DNA from: Scedosporium boydii
Taxonomy: Eukaryota; Ascomycota; Sordariomycetes; Microascales; Microascaceae
Direction of reading: 5' to 3'
DNA length: 64,000 bases
Assembly: GCA_002221725.1 (NCBI GenBank)
Contig: NJFT01000120.1
Span: 1-64,000 of the forward strand
The translations under genes were made by a program, and so were the position numbers. Shown one piece after another: positions 12,044 to 23,030 of the stretch. A model generated the notes under the pieces. It was not told the origin of the DNA and made no database searches. It saw only the letters and a program-made list of their open reading frames with translations. Every line of letters begins with the position of its first letter. Position 1 is the first letter of the stretch.

Positions 12044-12213
12044 ATGAGAGCCAAGTGGAGAAAGAAGAGAGTTCGACGCCTCAAGCGCAAGAGAAGAAAG
12101 ATGAGAGCCAGATCGTAAGTTGCTTCCCGTCCTCGATGTCCTTTAGCTCGCATGTCGCGTTCCACCCCTCCCTTGTCAGGCCTTGGTTGCTAACGGCCCT
12201 CTTCAGCAAATAA
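12044..12213 (+). CDS. RPL41: 60S ribosomal protein eL41 (25 aa)
   Basis: Coding exons 12044-12114 and 12207-12213, split by a 92-bp intron (GTAAGT donor, TTGCTAAC branch, CTTCAG acceptor), encode 25 residues beginning MRAKWRKKR. This is the tiny, almost wholly Arg/Lys protein eL41 of the large ribosomal subunit, which bridges to the small subunit in eukaryotic ribosomes. The intron splits the Ser24 codon (TC|C), and exon 2 supplies only Ser-Lys-stop, giving the canonical RSK end. Without splicing, the frame reads straight into TAA one codon earlier. Residue 10 is Val where, from memory, yeast and human have Met. A 220-bp intron sits in the leader just before the ATG. The match in length and sequence is unmistakable. 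Confidence 0.95.
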
Positions 12214-14064
12214 ATGCTCCCTGAAGCTCCCCGATCATGCCCATCTTAATTCCTGAGCAATTTAAATCGGCAATTTTTACAACACATGGAGCTTCCGCAA
12301 CGCCCTAGACACCTCATCACAACTTCACACTTGACCCCAAGGCCGTGACGCGAAACAACGTATTTGAACTGGGGCTGGGAAAGCGAACGACGGGTGACTA
12401 CTAGAGGGCGAGTTTCATCGCGATTAAAACTGCGACAAGATTGAGGGTGGAACGGTCAAATTCAGCTGGTTGGAGGAAATACCCAGGAAGCTTTATGGAC
12501 AGGCAAAGATCTCATTAGCCCAGTGGAGAGCGGGCAGTCTTGGAGCTTTGCGATAGCCCGTTGCGAATAGTCAATTGAACTAGGCATTTGATTTCAGTTA
12601 CTGGTCCCTTAATTGTGTTTTGTGCTTCTTGTTTTGTCTGTTTTTTTGCTCTACTACTCGCTAAGCTTGGACTCATTGCTGCCCAACAATGCAAGGGGTG
12701 ATGGTGGCGCATGCCTGCCTCGAAATCTCTTCCTTTTTGTGTAGCTTTCTCAGCCCTGAGGCTTGTTACCCACGACAGCGAGAAAAAAGTGGATAGCTCC
12801 TACCCCCCATTGGCTTTCTTGCAAAATCTTCCAGTTCCCTTCGGCTTGAAGAGAGTGCTCTGAAGAGATAAGCTCGACCAAGCTCCAAGTTGATGCTTCC
12901 TACCTACCCGCCAGGAATGGATGGGCTCTCGCACGGGTCTCGATGCGTTTACAAACCTTAACGCCGTTAGAGCAAGCAGTTTCCGGGATGATTGGCGAGA
13001 TGGACTTTCAGTTGGGGTATGAGGCATGTAATCACTTCGGTCATTCCTACGCAAGAGTGATGCTTGATGGCGCTTTGAAAGATATGATTCGTGGGTTCTC
13101 GTTTTGCTCGAAGCTTCAATTTAATACACGTTTTGAGCAACTCTTCCGCGTTGTTCGTGTGTGTGTCGTACTGTTCAAGGGCGGAAAGCTACATGGCTAC
13201 ATATAAGTTTCTGGTGCCTTGTGTTTGGAATCATGGGCCTCGGCATATCTACAGACAACTACAATGGGTAGGGGAGAGAAACAACAACCTTCTTTAACAT
13301 AACCGGCTGCAGTATGTCGAATTGTACCGGCCGCGGTCGTCTCCAGTTTACAATTGTGGTCGACACACGCCCATTTTGTGTTGATCTCATTGCTATGACT
13401 TTCATCAGTGTGATTTACGAGCTGGCTGGAGAACGAGGGAGATAACCTCTTCTCTAATGTAGGTAAGCATCGTAGCTCTGGTGTGAGAGGAAGAAAGGGA
13501 TAGTGAAATCCCCTTAGCTAGAGGAGAAAGGTTTCTAGGTCTGAACAACCTCAAGGCACTCGACCAGGAAACAGAGGCCGAGCTCCAAGCTAGAACAAGC
13601 CATACCTAGGAACAACGAGCTCATGCGAGGCAATTCAAGCATTTAAAGGAAGCTTCGAGATTGGTAGAGTTTGGAGCTCGCCCTAGTGCCTAACTTGGGC
13701 CACCTGAGGGCCGACGCTGTCTCGGGAAGGGCACCAATGCGGACGACTAGTATTGCGACACCGAGGGACCGGAGGAGCAGAGCCTGTAGATGAACGTATA
13801 TCGTAGGAACATAGGAAATGCCTCTATTCTAGTCCTGCCTGAAAACCATAGTGAACTCTAACAATTCGTCTCCTGGGGGCGGATCACGAAGCCGGGAACT
13901 CTTCTCAAGACATCGTGACCCTCGCGGAATTCAACCTCCATTCCAAAACATGCATATTTTTTTTGACAATATGTACAACCTCGTAAGGCTGAGAACCCTC
14001 TCCGGGCCTGCAATCGTGTTCCACACCTATGCTAATTCATCTCCTCCCTCATCGTATGACCTGC
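12214..14064. other. Convergent intergenic region RPL41-MIC10, no supported gene
   Basis: This is about 1.85 kb between the 3' ends of RPL41 and MIC10. Only short open frames (under 90 codons, overlapping on both strands) are present, and none resembles a known family. I see no tRNA, repeat or other structure that I can support. Confidence 0.55.
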
Positions 14065-14447
14065 TTAGGACTGGCCCTTGAGGTTCTTGGAGGCCTGCTT
14101 CAGGTTCCAATTGCACTCCTCATACGCCCTACCAGCTCCGAAACCGACACCGACAAAAGCGGGCCACGCGCGGCGCTTAAACAGGAGGACGGAGAAGACG
14201 ACGCCGAATCCGAGACCGAGGGTCGACTTGACGAGGAGGTTCGAGAGGCATCGGTCCCACTATAGATCAAAACGCAAGCTTTGTTAGCTAAAACCTGTCC
14301 GTTAAATAGGAATTGGAACTTCCTTTATCGCCCGGGCCCGAGGGGAGGGGCCGATTTGGGCTGGGGTTATTCGCGCACCTTCTCGTTGAGAAGAGCCTCA
14401 CTGACGGGTCGCGAGACCGAGGTAGAGGGCTGGGCAGAGCTGGACAT
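14065..14447 (-). CDS. MIC10: MICOS complex subunit Mic10
   Basis: Two minus-strand exons (14447-14379 and 14259-14065) separated by a 119-bp intron (GTGCGC donor, TATAG acceptor) encode 87 aa. Mic10 is a small inner-mitochondrial-membrane protein whose oligomers bend the membrane at crista junctions. The start of exon 2, [12 protein letters not shown], is the family signature. Two short hydrophobic segments follow, each with the glycine-rich motifs needed for oligomerisation (GLGFG and GVGFGAG), separated by the basic turn KRRAWP. AYEECN and a short Lys-rich tail close the protein. The 23-residue N-terminus is Ser-rich. Length matches the family (about 90-100 aa). The gene is divergent from URB2, with 337 bp between the start codons. 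Confidence 0.93.
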
Positions 14448-14784
14448 TGTTGTGGTAGAGAGAGGGCGCGAAAGCAATTGCTAGGGTTGGGTTGTGTGTA
14501 TTTGCGTTTCGGATTGCGCAGCCGGAACGAGCGTGCTCAATTGGCGTCGTGGTGGTACGATGGTTGTTTTCGTCGAGCTTTCGATTGAGGTTTAATATTC
14601 TCGTTCCATTCGGATCTGAAGATCGAGAAACATGATCGTGCCGAAGGCGGTGAGCGGGAATTTCCTGTTTCGAATAAATACGGCAGAATTTATTTTCCCT
14701 GCTATAATTTTCAACATCACTCGGCTTTTTGGCTTGTGATGAGACGTCGACAAGGGTTCAGCATTGAAAAACCAAACAAGCACA
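14448..14784. promoter_or_regulatory. Bidirectional promoter region MIC10 / URB2
   Basis: This is 337 bp between the divergent start codons of MIC10 (14447, minus) and URB2 (14785, plus). It must hold the promoters of both genes. The region around 14590-14730 is AT-rich. No specific binding site can be named with confidence. Confidence 0.6.
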
Positions 14785-17700
14785 ATGAGTTCGGACTCGG
14801 ACTTGGAAATGCAGGATACTCCTGATGGAGTAGAAAATGCTTTGTCTGTATGTGGTTCTTATCTGGTCCATAAGTGTGTTTGTTTCTAACAACTATCTAG
14901 GCGAGCCATGCACTCATCAAGACCGTGAGATCTCTGGACCAGGAGGGTCCTGGCAAGGATGGTGAAAATTTAGCAGAGCTATGGAAAGCCCTGTCGCATA
15001 ATGCTTCAGGCCAATTTTATGCCGCGGAGCAGAGCAGTCTACGATGGCTATTGAAGATGATGAACCCTTCGACTAAAGCATCCCCCGAAAGCGAGACCTT
15101 GAGAAGGTACCCGCTGACCTGGAACATACTCAACTGTGTGTTCCAGCGCATTCCTCTCTTCTCCCTTGCAAAAGCCCTCGCGGACAGGCGTTTCATTGCC
15201 GTGCTAAAACAGACGGTGAAGGACCTATCGAGCCCCCCAGGAGAAGACGCCCCTGTTTCGTCGCTCGATCGGAAGCGGAAGCGGTCGACCCAGGTCGCAT
15301 TTGATGCCGACGCCCTTAGGAAGCCCACCGGATGCCTAAAGTCTGCGAATGCCCTTTTCGAGGCCGTGCGTTCTCTGCTCTCTCGCCTCGGCTCCGCTGC
15401 TGAGCTGTCTAGACGAGAGGTCATGGGGGCGGAACATGTGAGGACACTCTTCGCCTCCCCTGCTGCGGAGTCCTTGGAGCTTGTAGGACCCATGCTAGCT
15501 ATTTGCTACAACTCTCTCGAAATTCTGGACGGAGACTTCGAAGTAAATGTTTCGTGGGTTAAGGTTGCGTCGGATATCTGGGATCTCCGCATTCGCGGCG
15601 GTGGAGACGCTCTCGAGGTTGCTACCCGCGCAACGCAGACCACTTTAACGATGTTTGCGAATCTCGACGAAGAGGTTGGGAGAATTAGTGGAAGGGAGGA
15701 AACTTACTCGGATTTACCGTCACATATTCGCCTGGAATGGGCTGCCGATCTTCAAGATTTCCTCCAGCGAAACCTCTTTCTCCCCGCGCGGACGGCGTAT
15801 ATCAATTCGGAGGGGCTCGATCCCCTCAATATGGCCATGCTCATGGCGCAGCGCCATGCGACCGTAACAGGTCCGGCCGTTTACCTCCTTACGCAAAACT
15901 CCCCGAAGCCGTTTGATGAAAAGTCGAAGGAAAAGGTTTCGGACTGGATCAATGAAGTGGTAAAGGCTATCGACCGTTCTCTACGCAATTTTCCGCCCGA
16001 TTCGCGCCCACGGATAATCGAAGGAATCCTCGGCGAAGCCCGGGTAAAGGGTGCCAAGATCAGTGAGGACGTCTTGAGGGATATATGTTCAAAATACGCC
16101 TTCGAGACCGAGAACAACGTGCGCTGGAGCACCTTATCTGCTTCTTTGCGCCTTGATCCCGATATCCTGTTCGACCAAGAACGGGATAATGATTTGCTAA
16201 ATTCAATTCTTGGCAACATCCCTGACCTCGACAAGCTCGAGGGTGACGAGGCTCAGCACGTACTGCATGTTATGGATGCTATAATCCAGGCACATCTCAA
16301 TGCCAAGGACTTCCCTAGCTTTTTGAAGTTGTGGTATGAGCAGCTATTCAAAGTGGATCTGGGAACGAGAGAGGGGTTGCCTCCTTGGCTGGAGACTTCT
16401 GTCCGGCGCAGTGAGACTGTCTTTACGCAGTCAAAACTTGAGATGGCCCTTACAGTTAACCAGTTGCGGGGCGTTCTCGACTGGCTTGAATCTCAGGCTG
16501 GAGCGAAGCCCGAATGTCTCTACGTTGTCCTCGACTCGATATCCCATGGCCTCGGCTCCCCAGAGTTTACCGATGCAGTGGGAATGAAGATTGCTGATCT
16601 TGTCCTCACGACTTTCCCCTCTTCGAGCACGTCAAATTCCCTTCTGTCCTTGCGCTGGTCGATCTTGAGTCAAATAATTACTTGGCTCAATCCCCAGGAG
16701 AGAGACGATCTCTGGACTAAGATCAAAGAGAAGGCCGTCGAAGTTCTCGAGTTGGGTCGGCTGGCAGACCCGGATACGCTAGAAGCTTTCAAGTTTGTTT
16801 TTACGGTTTGGTCGTTGATGACCCCTGATGGAGACTACAAAGAGGATGTTTCGTCCCTTGCAAAGGCCGCGGTCAATAGGCTCACCAAAGAAATTCCGGC
16901 GAAGGCAGGGAAAAGGACAGTGCTTGACTGGAAGCAACAGCAACGCGACATGCCTATTCTCTCCGACGCATCAGAGACCAAACCTGAGGCATACCTTGTC
17001 TGGTATCTCGCCTATACTCTTGGCGACTCGTCACGGTTTCTCCCGTAGGTTCTATTTAGAGTGTGTCTATTTCTGGCAAACCGTTATGCTAACAACTGAT
17101 AATAGGCTGCTGTCGAGTGCTTCAGACGAAGGCGCGTTTCCGGAATACCTAGACTCCGTGCTCAAGCTACTACTTAGCAGAGATAAGAAGCACAAGCCCA
17201 AATCAGAGGATGGCGATGAAGTGCCTTCTAGCCTTACTGTGGAGCTCTTTAGGGCTCTTCTATCTAATGAAAATATTCTGAACAACAGGCCATTCCTTGG
17301 TAAGATTTGGACTCGCACCGTGTCTGAAAGACATGAGGCTAATTGGGTGTTGTTTTAGACCAGCTCGTGGATCGCATGGCCGGAGCTGTTCGCAGCAAGT
17401 TCAAGAAGTCTCAAGACGAGATCTTGGATTCGAATCTTGGATCACTTTTCTTGGAAGTCCCCAACGATTGCCTCACCCGACCGCAGAGAGAGCTCCTCGC
17501 AGGCATGTTGCTAGAACGGATAAAGACCTTTGATGGGAACGATGACGTCGTGCCGCGCCAGTGGGCCCTTGCGTTGATTATCTTGACGAAATTGATGAAG
17601 AGGCCGACGTTTTGCGAAGTATGTCATATCACGCTTCAAGCTCTTTGCAATAAATCTCGAGTGGTTTTAATGATACGAACAGTATCTGTAGGGTCTGGAC

Positions 17701-19463
17701 TTTGATTATCTAGTCACGCTCGCCGATCAAGTCTCCCGTTCGTTTGGTTCCGATTCCGACCCTCGAAGTTTCAGGGACACGTACGCTCTCGCTCCGCTCT
17801 ACCAGGACCTTGCAGAGCATATCCTCACGTAAGTTTGCAGTTCTACTTACATTGAATAACGGGCTTTTCTAACTGGAAACAGTCTGATGGCAAATGACTT
17901 TGATAATCGTGGCCAAAAATTCTTCGAAGAAGCAGCCTCCTTCGTCAAGACCTACCCAGTTGACGACAGGTCTACGCACCGGTCCCGGTTAAGGTTGCAT
18001 CTTCTAAAGGCACTGATCGTAGTATTGTCCGGATCATCGTATCTCAACGGGCCATCATCGCCACTTACGCCGGAGGAAGTGAAGAAGAAGCTCGGCGCGG
18101 CCATTTCCGCCACGCTCAAGAAGTGCACACGATACTGGAAGAAGCAATCGGAAGAACTCGACACCGGTAACTACCTCTACACTTTGCTTGCCGCCCTTGA
18201 CTCTTCGGATGTCATCGAAGCAGAACAACTAGACAGCAAGGCCATCTCGGCAGAGGAGCTTGTCCAAGCGAGCAAACGGGGCATTGAGGCGCGCCGCTTG
18301 TACGGCTGGAAGCTTCGGGCCTTCCTCCTTAGGCACCGCCCTGATTCGATCGACAAATCACTGGCACCTACGCGGTCCAAGACAAGTGGTGAGGTGAAGG
18401 GAAGTGAGACGCTTGATGTGCTGAGCGATGACCAAGATCTGGCCTCCCTCGTCCTTGAGTGCACCAATGTTACGCTACAGTCTCTTAAGGAGGAGGGTGA
18501 TCGTCTTCTCTACCTGAAAGACCTAGTCGGTAATCTCGAATTCGAATCGGGTGCAGAGATCCAGCTGACGGCAATCCGATGCGTCATCCAAACGCTCGCC
18601 GGTAAGTTACAAACTTTCCAACAATAAAGGAAACAGCTCAACTAACAAATGATACTCCAGCTCTACCAACAAGTAATTTCAAAGAATATGACCTGGCTGC
18701 CGCGTACACCACGCTCGCTCAAAAGTCGCTCAAAGCCGACAGCGGTGCCCGATTCGCTAGGATCTGCGAGATCCTACATACCATTCTCGATGGAAATATG
18801 GGCCACATCTCCCAGTGGAACGTCGAGGAAACCCTCTCCCTCGTTTCCACCGTGTGTTCCGAGAACCCCTCAGTGTCCAAGGTCAAGGACTCAGACAAGA
18901 CTTTCCAACGCCTCTGCAAACTCGTCGAAGTCATCCTAAAGAAATACCGTCTCCGCCTCGAAGGCCACTTCCACCTCCTCATCACAACAATGCAAGCCCT
19001 CCTCAAATCGCTCCTCCTACACCCCTACGACTCCCGCTCCAAGGCTTGGGCAACGCCTCCTCTCGACACCAACATCTTGGCATCTTCTTCAACTCCGTAC
19101 ACCGCTTGGCAGGACGACGCAGCCGCGTACAGCCGACTGCTGACGCTCATCTGTGAGCCGACGGTAGGATCGGTCACGCGGTCGCATCACGGCGGGGCGC
19201 TCGATGCGGCGGCGGACGTGGCGAAGAGGTTTGCGGGTAGGCAGATGTATCTTGTGCTTATGACGTACGTGAGGTTGCAGATGGAGGTTGGCGTGCCGAG
19301 GTCTGTGAGGGAGGGGTTGGAGCCTGGTGTTAATACGATATTCGATGTTACGCCGGGAGAGGTGAGGAAGGTGATGAACGATGGGTTGGATAAGGCGGGG
19401 AGAGAGATTCTTGGGGATTTGTATAAGAGGTATAGGATGTTTGGCAAGTGGACCGGGAAGTAG
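14785..19463 (+). CDS. URB2: Nucleolar pre-ribosomal protein Urb2/Npa2
   Basis: Seven exons (14785-14847, 14901-17044, 17106-17299, 17359-17618, 17692-17828, 17883-18601, 18661-19463) join in frame to 1439 aa. All six introns are 53-73 bp. Urb2 is a nucleolar protein of early pre-60S particles, needed for 27S pre-rRNA processing together with Npa1/Urb1. Most of the protein is weakly conserved helical repeat sequence. The conserved Urb2/Npa2 C-terminal domain is recognisable in the last ~200 residues, ending in the family-typical segment DVTPGEVRKVMNDGLDKAG and then LYKRYRMFGKW. The first exon is only 21 codons and acidic. Every junction preserves the frame, and alternative acceptors meet stops. 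Identity rests mainly on the C-terminal domain and the length. Confidence 0.88.
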
Positions 19464-19891
19464 ATTAGAAAAGTTGGTAGTATGCTCCAGCAAAGAAAAT
19501 GGAGTGGAAAAGAATACACATTGTAAAGAGAATGTCGTTCGAGTTGCACATTTCTGGAACCACATACTCGAGGTATGACGCGAGAGAGCCCTTAGTATAA
19601 GTTGAATCCATGCTTCAGGAGGTATCCATCCGTGGGAAAACTGTACGCTCGTCACTCCTGTATCGGAGACTCCAACCATATCGCCGTCGGCCTATATCCC
19701 GTCGGCCTCCTCCCTCTACCATCATACTCGATGGCCAAACCATGAACACACGTCAACATAAAACAGTCATTCATATAAAAATGCGAAAGACCGCTATTTC
19801 GCCCCTCTCTTCCTCCTCTTTGCCGCTCTGGTCTCTGGCATTGAAGTGCCCTGGTCTTTCTTCACCGGCAGTTCCAGACGGGCCACCCTGT
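19464..19891. other. Convergent 3' region holding the lost tail frame of the DUF7924-like gene
   Basis: This lies between the 3' ends of URB2 (plus) and the DUF7924-like gene (minus). On the minus strand a second frame continues from the 19-bp repeat to a TAG at 19796-19794. It reads as a basic, NLS-like tail ending KRRKRGAK. It looks like the original C-terminus of the neighbouring gene, now out of frame (see that gene and the findings). Confidence 0.5.
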
Positions 19892-19913
19892 TCAAGACGG
19901 GCCACCCTGTTCA
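19876..19913. repeat. 19-bp perfect tandem duplication across a stop codon
   Basis: Two identical 19-bp units, AGACGGGCCACCCTGTTCA on the plus strand, lie head to tail at 19876-19894 and 19895-19913. Because 19 is not a multiple of three, each extra copy shifts the minus-strand reading frame. The TGA that ends the DUF7924-like protein (19894-19892) falls at the junction of the units. Confidence 0.95.
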
Positions 19914-21229
19914 AGATGCTGGGGCGCATGGCCTACCCCGGGCTGAGTTTCCACATTCTTAGACAAGTCGGCCTCTGGAAGGGATGAAGGGCCTGGGGTC
20001 AAATTCGAAGGCAATTGGTTGATGGCTGAGCGGATCTTATCCAAGTGGGACGGCATCCAGTTATTGTAAACATTCTTTGTAAACTGATATGCTCTCCACT
20101 TCTCCTCGCCACCTTGTCTGGCAAAGAAGAATTTGCCAATCAGGTGTCGGTAGTATTTGATGTCATCCCCGTTTATCACAGGGTAATGGCCGTAGATCTG
20201 CGCGAACATGTGGTTATGGGAAATAGAGAAGCCCAGAATTTGCCGGTTCACCTCGTTTTCACGCTTCACAGCACGAAACAACTCGGTGATGGCGCGCGTT
20301 GCAAGGGACATGCTATGCGCGTTCTGGCGGTCTGCCACGTCAAGCTGCTCGGCAGAGGACTTCACCTCACACGACAGAAAGGGGAAGTGTATATTGTGTG
20401 TAGCCATGAACAGGGACCTGTCTCCTGCGAAGAGATCACCAATGAATGGCGACAGCTTGGCGAGTTGCTCGTCTGTGAAAGCTCGCCGTCTAAATCCCAC
20501 GGAGTAGTCAGGTTGGGGGCGAGTTCCAGTAAGTGGGATTGAGCTGTCCCACCCTTCGTTGTTGCTTTCAACGAGACACTTGAGATGAGTAGCGCCATAT
20601 AGGCACAGACCTTCAGCCGAAGGGACGATTAAGGGCGTAATATCTCGGAGAATTCGAGCTTCGCTTCCGCCCGCGATCGCCCGACAGGTTGAATCGAAAA
20701 TATCGGAGCGAAAATATGAGTCCTGCGGTACTGCCTGTGTTGTCTCGAGTAGCGTGTGGCACAGTTGCTCACTCTCTTCCACGATACCGAGCTCCGACTC
20801 CTCCATAAAAACACCCTTCGTCTCTAGGAGCCACTGATATCGTGGATCTCGGTATCCTCGGCTTGGATCGCTAGGTGTGGAGGTTGTCACAGAACCTGGT
20901 CTGTGAGCAAGAGATAAAGGGGCCTTCTTTTGCGCAAACATATGCTCCATGTTGAGCTGAAAATAATCTTGAGGCCAGCGGCGTTCTCTCGCCCAAAATG
21001 CGATGGGATCTATCGGCTTGGTATCGTCACAGTTATCGATCGTAGGGCCGGGGCTAGCCAGGACGCGCTGATTAGGAGATACTTGATGGCGCTTCTCAGG
21101 AGGTTCGGGGCTGTGACTAGGCGTGTCAACTGATAATTGCTTTGCGTCTCTCTCATCAGATTTCGTGGAATCCTTCAATGGCCTAGCAAGGGAGGAATGC
21201 AAGGTCGGCAGTGCTCGATTCTCGCTCAT
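19892..21229 (-). CDS. DUF7924-like fungal protein with PD-(D/E)XK-type motif, C-terminally truncated
   Basis: A single exon encodes 445 aa. The C-terminal half (about residues 235-420) matches a large fungal family known to me as DUF7924. Its landmarks are PDYSVGF (Asp241), FPFLSCEVKSS (Glu288, Lys290), DRQNAHSMSLA, IYGHYPVI and FTKNVYNNWMPSH. The Asp followed by Glu-X-Lys layout is that of PD-(D/E)XK nucleases. A nuclease activity is therefore suggested but not shown; the cellular role is unknown. The first 230 residues are poorly conserved and Pro/Ser-rich. The frame ends in EQGGPS-stop inside a 19-bp tandem duplication. Just beyond, in another frame, lies a plausible basic tail ending KRRKRGAK. 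The duplicated region has probably changed copy number and removed about 25 residues. The catalytic-like domain is untouched. Confidence 0.72.
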   Translation of the reverse strand: MSENRALPTLHSSLARPLKDSTKSDERDAKQLSVDTPSHSPEPPEKRHQVSPNQRVLASPGPTIDNCDDTKPIDPIAFWARERRWPQDYFQLNMEHMFAQKKAPLSLAHRPGSVTTSTPSDPSRGYRDPRYQWLLETKGVFMEESELGIVEESEQLCHTLLETTQAVPQDSYFRSDIFDSTCRAIAGGSEARILRDITPLIVPSAEGLCLYGATHLKCLVESNNEGWDSSIPLTGTRPQPDYSVGFRRRAFTDEQLAKLSPFIGDLFAGDRSLFMATHNIHFPFLSCEVKSSAEQLDVADRQNAHSMSLATRAITELFRAVKRENEVNRQILGFSISHNHMFAQIYGHYPVINGDDIKYYRHLIGKFFFARQGGEEKWRAYQFTKNVYNNWMPSHLDKIRSAINQLPSNLTPGPSSLPEADLSKNVETQPGVGHAPQHLEQGGPS

Positions 21230-21829
21230 GGTGATAAGAATGGATGGAGTTTGAGAGGATCTTGAAGAAGGGTGTGTGGTTTATGTGACCTATGGAGAAG
21301 GAAGGTGCCCCCGATGAGGTGTTGAAATGAGAAGGTACGGCTCTGAGTCGAAGTCGGGAGACTAACTCCCTAACAGAGTTTATTTGCATTGGGTAGTTCC
21401 AATATAGTTTAGAATGCTGCGTGTGTGCTTGCGATGGTATTCTCACCGTGTACAGCAATGATCGTTATTGATGTTCGATGCGAGACCTGCTCTCTCCATC
21501 TCCGTTCATGAGGCCACCGACCAGCGGGTAGTGAAATACCAGCAGTGGATAGGTTCCAACATATCGTTTGAAAAGGGAAATTAATTTAATATCAGCGGTC
21601 TAACGAAGGCCCTCCTAGATAACTGGCAGCGCAATTCGACCTTGACGTTGAAAGGGAAAAAAAAGCCTCGCAAAAGTCCTGCACCAGTTTCGAACCAGCA
21701 ACCAATCGAAACATCACCCCTCACTTCTCCTCCTCCACGAAACAGAGCCCAGAGAAAGACTCGAGATGCTCTCTTGCGAAACGCGAGGAGAAGGGAAAAG
21801 AATCTCTGGGTATCGAAAGGTGACCCAGC

Positions 21830-21860
<31 letters not shown>

Positions 21861-23030
21861 AAGGAATTCCCACTTTTCCCTCCCCAGGTCCCAATTTCCC
21901 GTTCCCGATTCCCAGATTCCTCCGCGTCTCATGGTTTGACCAGACCGGGTTCCACGCCGGCGCCTTGCGGAAGTAGCTTGTAAGCAGTGCGTCACCGCTC
22001 GACCACTTGAGCTTCCATGAGACGGTGAGGATCCTGACCAAAATCCTCATATATGACACATACACAGCCAACACCCGCCAACTATCAAAAGGAAGGTACG
22101 TTCCAAACGAACTTATACTTACAGAACTTGGCTACTTTGACACTCGCACGACGGCCAAGGCCTTAGGGCAGAATCCCGGGGTCCGGTGATGGCTAAGACT
22201 TAAGTTCAGCATTCTTCATAAATCAGATGGAGCACAGGGCAGACCGGCGCCGTTTTCCTCTGGGGATAGCAAAGCCAGGGAGCTGGCGGAGCGTTCGTAG
22301 GGCTCAATAAACGAGACAGCAGTGAAAGACTTTCCCGCGGCGATGATTGCTTGGACGAGTTCCATAGTAGGGGCAATCGATATAAGCTTCGCTCCTCTTC
22401 TTCGCTCCTCCTCTTCTGCTGTTCCTCATGCCAATCCTTCAATTGTTGCAGTCCCGGTATTTAATAATATACTTCATTCTCCTCCTTATTCAACATGTTG
22501 TTTTCAGGCCTCGCAAGAATAATTTTATCAAGGGAGGTAGTTGAACTCATGTTAACCAAGCGAATGTTGTATATCGAGGCGACGAGGTCTGTTTGTGAAA
22601 GGATCAAATGTATCACGAATGCACCAGACAGGGACAGTTCAATATCAGTTCACCCATTGTGGACAGAGCATTGGGGATTTATAGTTCGATAGCAGGACGG
22701 CGCGTCCCATGGCTTGCGTCGCTCGAATGATTTTAACTATCAAATTGAATTGACCAATTGTTCAATATTCCTGACCTATTACCACTTTTAATTTAGCAGT
22801 TGTTTCAATCATTTGATCCCTGTGCTGTTCCTGTCCGTGTTCCTGTTTCAATTCATGTTCCCCTCCACTAAACATTCATCACTAAAATCCGAAGTCCGAC
22901 CATCCTGAACTTTGCCTTTTCTGCGCATTGTTGCATTGAGCATTGTGCATTGTAATTATACGACATATTTTAGACGAACCCACGAGCGAGATCTCCCAAT
23001 TCCCTTTTCCAAAATTCCTCAATATACTCC
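21230..23030. other. Divergent intergenic region, no supported gene
   Basis: This is about 1.8 kb between the DUF7924-like gene (minus) and TSC10 (plus). It contains an interrupted poly-A tract (21830-21862). Short open frames are present on both strands without recognisable similarity. A T-arm-like stretch near 21690 was examined for a tRNA and rejected. Confidence 0.55.
21830..21862. repeat. Interrupted poly-A tract
   Basis: Eighteen A residues (21830-21847), one G, then fourteen A residues (21849-21862). It is a low-complexity homopolymer in intergenic DNA. Runs of this length are also prone to sequencing error. Confidence 0.95.

Noticed and set aside
21660..21720. T-arm-like TTCGAA stretch suggesting a minus-strand tRNA
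   Set aside because: A weak five-pair T-arm can be drawn, but no matching acceptor stem, A box or anticodon arm lies at the right distance.
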